This document shows, in pieces, positions 21,830-25,202 of a DNA stretch of 25,202 nt (positions are counted from its first letter, which is position 1; every line of letters starts with the position of its first letter). The stretch covers positions 1-25,202 of the forward strand of contig CAZIMM010000024.1 of the NCBI GenBank assembly GCA_964540415.1, written 5' to 3'. A program made the position numbers and the translations under genes. The notes under the pieces were generated by a model, which did not search any database, had not been told where the DNA came from, and worked only from the letters and a program-made list of their open reading frames with translations. Source of the stretch: CAZIMM01 sp964540415. Its GTDB lineage: Bacteria > Bacillota > Clostridia > Oscillospirales > Acutalibacteraceae.

Positions 21830-23102
21830 TGACCGCGCCTCCTTTGACTCCGAGCATATAAACTGTGTCAAGTGAAACACCTTGCGCCGCTTTTATGACC
21901 TGCTCGCGCGTGACACGGGAAATACCTTTTGCATATTCCTCCGGGGACAAAATCTCGCTGTCGAAAATCTGCGAGGTATACCAGCTGTCGAGACCCTCCG
22001 GAGAATCCGGCACACTGCCTATCATATCCGTCAGTCCCTTGAGCGAAGCCTCAAGCTCACTGTCCTTGAAATTGCCGCTTGCAAGGCAGGCAAGCTCGGC
22101 GGAAATTGCGTCGATTGCCTTCTGCTCATTTTCGTCCTCAATGCCGCTTTGAACCGTAATGATGCCCTTTTGACGGTTGAAGCGCGCCCCGCAGTAGTAG
22201 CAAAGGCTGAGCTTTTCACGCACGTTTGTGAACAGCCTCGAATACGGTCCGCCGCCGAAAAGGTCGCACATAACGCGCATAGCAAGCGAATTGTCGTTTG
22301 CATCGGAAACACCGGCGCGGTAACCGAGAACAAGCTTGCCCTGCTTGATTTCCATTTCCTCACGCACGCGTCTGACTTCACCGGCTGATTTGACGAACTC
22401 TGTACCGATGTCTGCAATACGGCCTCTGTCCACTGCTTTGAAGCGTTCGAGCAGCGGTGCTCCGACCTGCTGCGCATCCGAGCTGCCGACGACATTGAAC
22501 TGCACAACTGCGGTTTCAAGCATATTTTTCCACGCGGCAAGGAGTCTGTCCGCCGTCATTGAGCGGATATCCTGGATTTTGCCGTAGCGGTCGATTGAAA
22601 AGGTCTCGTTTTCGCACATTATCTGCACACAGCGCTTGAACGCATACAGCTTTTTGTCGTTGAGCTCGCTTTCGATGTTTTCAATGAGCAAACGCTTTTC
22701 GCGCTCGATATCCTGACTGTCGAATGTTCCGTTGACAAAGTGCGGCTCAAAAATCAAATCGCTAAGCAGCTGCGCGCAGTCGCAGGCGATGCTGTTGCCG
22801 TCAAGCGAAAAGCGGTCATCCGGAGCGCAGACTCTGAAGGATATCATCTGCGCCTCGCCGACCTTTGCAACATTTGATGAAACAATTGCACCGTACAGCT
22901 CCGCAAGGCGACGGTTGAGGCTGCTCATCGTCGGAAATTTTGCGCAGCTCCTGCGCAGAATGAAAGGAAGCATTGCATTTGCTGAGATGTCCCCGGAAAG
23001 AGGGAGAAAGAAGCTCACTGTAATGTCTGACAGCTTAAAGCGTGAGGTTTTGATACTGCACGTTTTTAAACCGTTTACCGGATTGCCGAAAGATATGTCC
23101 AT
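21819..23102 (-). CDS. ymfF: M16-family peptidase-like protein without zinc motif (YmfF-like)
   Basis: A 427-residue member of the M16 family. The HxxEH motif is missing: the corresponding N-terminal region reads SCAKFPTMSSLNRRLAELYGA and contains no zinc ligand set. The C-terminal domain is recognisable (LFGGGPYSRLFTNVREKLSLCYYCGARF, about 290-320), the substrate-binding part of M16 pairs. In such pairs one subunit is catalytic and the other is not, so this is the likely inactive partner of the next gene. GGAGG is 8 bases before the ATG. It follows trpS by about 95 bases. Symbol by similarity only. Confidence 0.9.
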   Translation of the reverse strand: MDISFGNPVNGLKTCSIKTSRFKLSDITVSFFLPLSGDISANAMLPFILRRSCAKFPTMSSLNRRLAELYGAIVSSNVAKVGEAQMISFRVCAPDDRFSLDGNSIACDCAQLLSDLIFEPHFVNGTFDSQDIEREKRLLIENIESELNDKKLYAFKRCVQIMCENETFSIDRYGKIQDIRSMTADRLLAAWKNMLETAVVQFNVVGSSDAQQVGAPLLERFKAVDRGRIADIGTEFVKSAGEVRRVREEMEIKQGKLVLGYRAGVSDANDNSLAMRVMCDLFGGGPYSRLFTNVREKLSLCYYCGARFNRQKGIITVQSGIEDENEQKAIDAISAELACLASGNFKDSELEASLKGLTDMIGSVPDSPEGLDSWYTSQIFDSEILSPEEYAKGISRVTREQVIKAAQGVSLDTVYMLGVKGGAVNED

Positions 23103-23165
23103 ATTGTTATCCTCCGAAATATATTACAATTGTTTCCTGTGACTTATTTATGTTTGTCAGTCTTG

Positions 23166-23184
23166 CGGACGGTTATACCGTTCG
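23166..23184. repeat. 8-bp inverted repeat between trpS and ymfF
   Basis: CGGACGGT (23166-23173) pairs with ACCGTTCG (23177-23184), with one G-T pair, around a 3-base loop. There is no T-run on either side, so it is not a clear terminator. It is the only notable structure in the 96-base gap; no good promoter is seen there. Confidence 0.55.
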
Positions 23185-23198
23185 GGCAGTTACACGCA

Positions 23199-24215
23199 TT
23201 ATTTTGAAAGCTGCATGAAACCGACCTTTTTCATCACCTTGCCGAGAGTTCTCCCTGCAAGGCGGCCGGCTTTTTCCGCGCCCTTTGCCGCGCATTCGTT
23301 AATATATGCCTTGTCTGCGATTATTCTGCCGTACTCCTCGCGGACAGGTCTGAGTTCCTCAACAACCGCCTGTGCAACGGCGGATTTGAAGTCGCCGTAA
23401 CCCCTGCCCTCAAATTCGCGGGCAATTGCGTCATTGTCCAGACCCGTGCAGCACGAATAAATCGCCATAAGATTGTTGATGCCGTGCCTGCCCTCTTCGT
23501 AATAAACCTCCGAGCCGGAGTCCGTGACGGCGCTCTTTATCTTTTTGACAATTGCCTCCGGTGTGTCGAGAATTCCGACTGACGCCTTCGGATTCACGTC
23601 GGACTTCGACATTTTCTTTGTCGGCTCCTGGAGCGACATTATCCGCGCGCCGGACTTGGCGATGAACGGTTCCGGCACGGTGAACGTGTCTCCGTAAATC
23701 CCGTTAAAGCGATCCGCAACATTTCTTGCAAGCTCAAGATGCTGCTTCTGGTCTGCTCCGATTGGAACGTAATTTGTCTGATAAAGCAGAATATCCGCCG
23801 CCATAAGGGTCGGATAAGCGAACAGTCCGACGTTGATGTTTTCCGGGTGCTTCTCGCTTTTCTCCTTAAACTGAGTCATGCGCGACGCTTCGCCGAACTG
23901 GGTGTAGCAGTTGAGTATCCACGCAAGCTCCGCGTGCTGGTGAACGTGGCTTTGCATAAAAACTATGTTCTTGTCGGGGTCAAGCCCGAGCGCGAGGAGC
24001 AGAGCGAACATCTCGACAGACTGCTTTCTGAAGCTCGTCGGCTCCTGACGCACCGTTATGGCGTGCAAATCCGCAACTGCATACAAGCAATCATAATCAT
24101 TGTTCATCAGCTTCCAGTTTTTGAGCGCGCCGAGATAGTTGCCGAGAGTCGGCACGGCTGTGGGCTGAATCGCGCTGAAAACTCTGTCGCGCGGGGCTGC
24201 TGAATTGTTTTCCAT
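23199..24215 (-). CDS. trpS: Tryptophanyl-tRNA synthetase
   Basis: A 338-residue class I synthetase that charges tRNA-Trp. VFSAIQPTAVPTLGNYLGALKNW (12-34) holds the HIGH-like TLGNY segment, and KMSKSD (201-206) is the second class I signature. FGEASRMTQFKEKS, YPTLMAADILLY and GADQKQHLELARNVA are typical TrpRS. The start is ATG 24215 or TTG 24221: AAAGG lies 5 bases before the TTG and 11 before the ATG, so the choice is uncertain by two residues. It follows the rhamnose mutarotase gene by about 15 bases. No T-box leader is seen upstream, because the preceding gene is close. Confidence 0.97.
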   Translation of the reverse strand: MENNSAAPRDRVFSAIQPTAVPTLGNYLGALKNWKLMNNDYDCLYAVADLHAITVRQEPTSFRKQSVEMFALLLALGLDPDKNIVFMQSHVHQHAELAWILNCYTQFGEASRMTQFKEKSEKHPENINVGLFAYPTLMAADILLYQTNYVPIGADQKQHLELARNVADRFNGIYGDTFTVPEPFIAKSGARIMSLQEPTKKMSKSDVNPKASVGILDTPEAIVKKIKSAVTDSGSEVYYEEGRHGINNLMAIYSCCTGLDNDAIAREFEGRGYGDFKSAVAQAVVEELRPVREEYGRIIADKAYINECAAKGAEKAGRLAGRTLGKVMKKVGFMQLSK

Positions 24216-24230
24216 AATCAATTTTACCTT

Positions 24231-24551
24231 TCAATTATCAAAGTAGAACACCTCACGCAGCAGAGGCTGCGCACCCGTCACCGGGTCGGGTTCCATTGTC
24301 ATAACGTCCTTCATATATTCGTTCCATCGCGCCGTAACCTCGCTTTGCGCCTGAGCCCTTGCGGCAAAATCCGCACCCTTTCTGCATTCGTAATAGCCGA
24401 AAAGCTCATTGCCCGTCTGCCAGATGCTGTAGTTGCAAATGCCGGCATTTTTGAGCATTTCAAGCATTTCCGGCCATATTTCATCGTGACGGCGCTTGTA
24501 TTCTTCAAGCATGCCGTCAAGCAGAGTCGCCTTCCACGCATAGCGTTCCAT
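24231..24551 (-). CDS. rhaM: L-rhamnose mutarotase
   Basis: A 106-residue protein with the whole RhaM (DUF718) pattern: MERYAWKATLLDGMLEEYKRRHDEIWPEM (1-29), with Y18 and H22 as likely catalytic residues, then AGICNYSIWQTGNELFGYYE (36-55) and W76 in ARWNEYM. The enzyme interconverts alpha- and beta-L-rhamnose ahead of catabolism. Length is typical. ATG 24551 has GGAG 8 bases upstream; TTG 24557 is too close to it. No other rhamnose genes (isomerase, kinase, aldolase, transport) are in view. It lies 2 bases after the aminotransferase stop and is probably in one transcript with that gene and trpS. Confidence 0.94.
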   Translation of the reverse strand: MERYAWKATLLDGMLEEYKRRHDEIWPEMLEMLKNAGICNYSIWQTGNELFGYYECRKGADFAARAQAQSEVTARWNEYMKDVMTMEPDPVTGAQPLLREVFYFDN

Positions 24552-24553
24552 TG

Positions 24554-25202
24554 TCAAAACTCCTCGCTGACTTTTTTGAGAATATCAATACCTGCAGCAA
24601 TGTCGTCAAGTGTCGGAGTTGAGAAATTCAGCCGCAGGCACTTCGACGGTGCGGAGGAATCCGTGAGGAAGGTTGAACCCGGCACGGTTGCAACGCCACA
24701 CTCGAGAGCGCGCCTGACAAATGCCGCGCTGTCCACCCTGTCCGGCAGGCGGCACCAGACAAACAGTCCGCCCTCCGGCTTGTGAAAGCTGAAGAAGTCT
24801 CCGAGCTTTTCGTCAAGCAAGCCGCACATGAGGTCGATGCGTTCACGGTAAATCCCGCGGATTTTACGAATGTGCGCCTTGTAATCGTAATTTTCAAGCC
24901 ATTCATTCACAATCAGCTGCACGAGCATCGGGGTGTGAACATCTGCCGTCTGCTTGCCGATGACCATTTTGTCAACCAGCTCCTTCGGGGCAACGACATA
25001 ACCCACGCGTATGCCCGGTGCGAGAATTTTGGAGAAGGAGGAGGTGTAAATCACAATTCCGTCCTCATCGAAGGACTTGATTGAAGGCAGGAATTCGCCG
25101 CTTGCCCTGATTTCACCGTAGGGATTGTCCTCAATTATGAGCACGCCGTGTTTTTTTGCAAGCTCATAAACAGCCTTGCGCTTTGCGAGCGACATCGTGG
25201 CG
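24554..25202 (-). CDS. PLP-dependent aminotransferase, class I/II (N-terminal part outside window)
   Basis: The C-terminal 215 residues of a fold-type-I aminotransferase; the frame stays open to the window edge, so the N-terminus is missing. Visible are IIEDNPYGE (22-30 of the fragment, with the Asp and Tyr contacting PLP), TSSFSKILAPGIRVGY (K58 as Schiff-base lysine), HKPEGGLFVWCRLP and LRLNFS (the arginine that binds the substrate carboxylate). This resembles LysN/aminoadipate or MocR-type aminotransferases. The amino donor and acceptor cannot be told. It ends 2 bases before the mutarotase start. Confidence 0.93.
   Translation of the reverse strand, partial: ATMSLAKRKAVYELAKKHGVLIIEDNPYGEIRASGEFLPSIKSFDEDGIVIYTSSFSKILAPGIRVGYVVAPKELVDKMVIGKQTADVHTPMLVQLIVNEWLENYDYKAHIRKIRGIYRERIDLMCGLLDEKLGDFFSFHKPEGGLFVWCRLPDRVDSAAFVRRALECGVATVPGSTFLTDSSAPSKCLRLNFSTPTLDDIAAGIDILKKVSEEF

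Noticed and set aside
24216..24230. T-box leader for trpS
   Set aside because: About 15 bases lie between rhaM and trpS, so no room for specifier and antiterminator stems.

Overview
The window looks like a piece of a spore-forming Clostridia chromosome (Bacillota). A Ruminococcaceae/Oscillospirales-like organism is my best guess, but that is inference. Pointers are a complete cotJABC spore-coat operon, a RemA/RemB-family gene next to gyrB, the paired M16 peptidases of the YmfF/YmfH type, consensus sigma-A promoters, AG-rich ribosome sites and frequent TTG/GTG starts. Coding density is high, most genes are on the minus strand, and no gene-free stretch exceeds about 220 bases. I see no tRNA, rRNA, insertion sequence, prophage, CRISPR array or recognisable riboswitch.

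Left part, plus strand (1-3663): the 3' end of leuS, a membrane-anchored protein with a long threonine-rich linker, and two adjacent family-2 glycosyltransferases. They end at a strong bidirectional terminator (3622-3663) shared with the convergent iron-type alcohol dehydrogenase (3667-4857, minus).

5026-10039, minus strand: CPBP-family membrane protease, tadA, remB-like, gyrB and glyA read in this order. They are tightly packed, with overlaps or gaps of at most about 35 nt, from a promoter embedded in a perfect 14-bp inverted repeat (10110-10155).

10202-12294, minus: a membrane-anchored GH16 beta-glucanase-like protein, a DUF218/YdcF-like protein and a ComEA-like helix-hairpin-helix protein form a probable operon behind a good extended -10 promoter. 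12492-13599 is cotJABC, and 13753-14427 is rpe, each with its own terminator.

14575-17630, plus: a consensus promoter drives a Crp/Fnr-family regulator followed by a complete ABC importer (lipoprotein, permease, ATPase). All four genes overlap, so the regulator very likely controls the transporter or responds to its substrate. The substrate is not evident.

17614-25202, minus: a GNAT acetyltransferase plus Gfo/Idh/MocA oxidoreductase pair; a 200-bp intergenic region with three DnaA-box-like repeats and a palindrome; ymfF-ymfH-lgt; and an aminotransferase (cut by the window edge), an L-rhamnose mutarotase and trpS. The window is mainly housekeeping. The more unusual points are the promoter-spanning inverted repeat, the Crp-ABC unit, the DnaA-like repeat cluster, the threonine-rich surface protein and the orphan rhamnose mutarotase. 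I found no clearly new multi-gene system.
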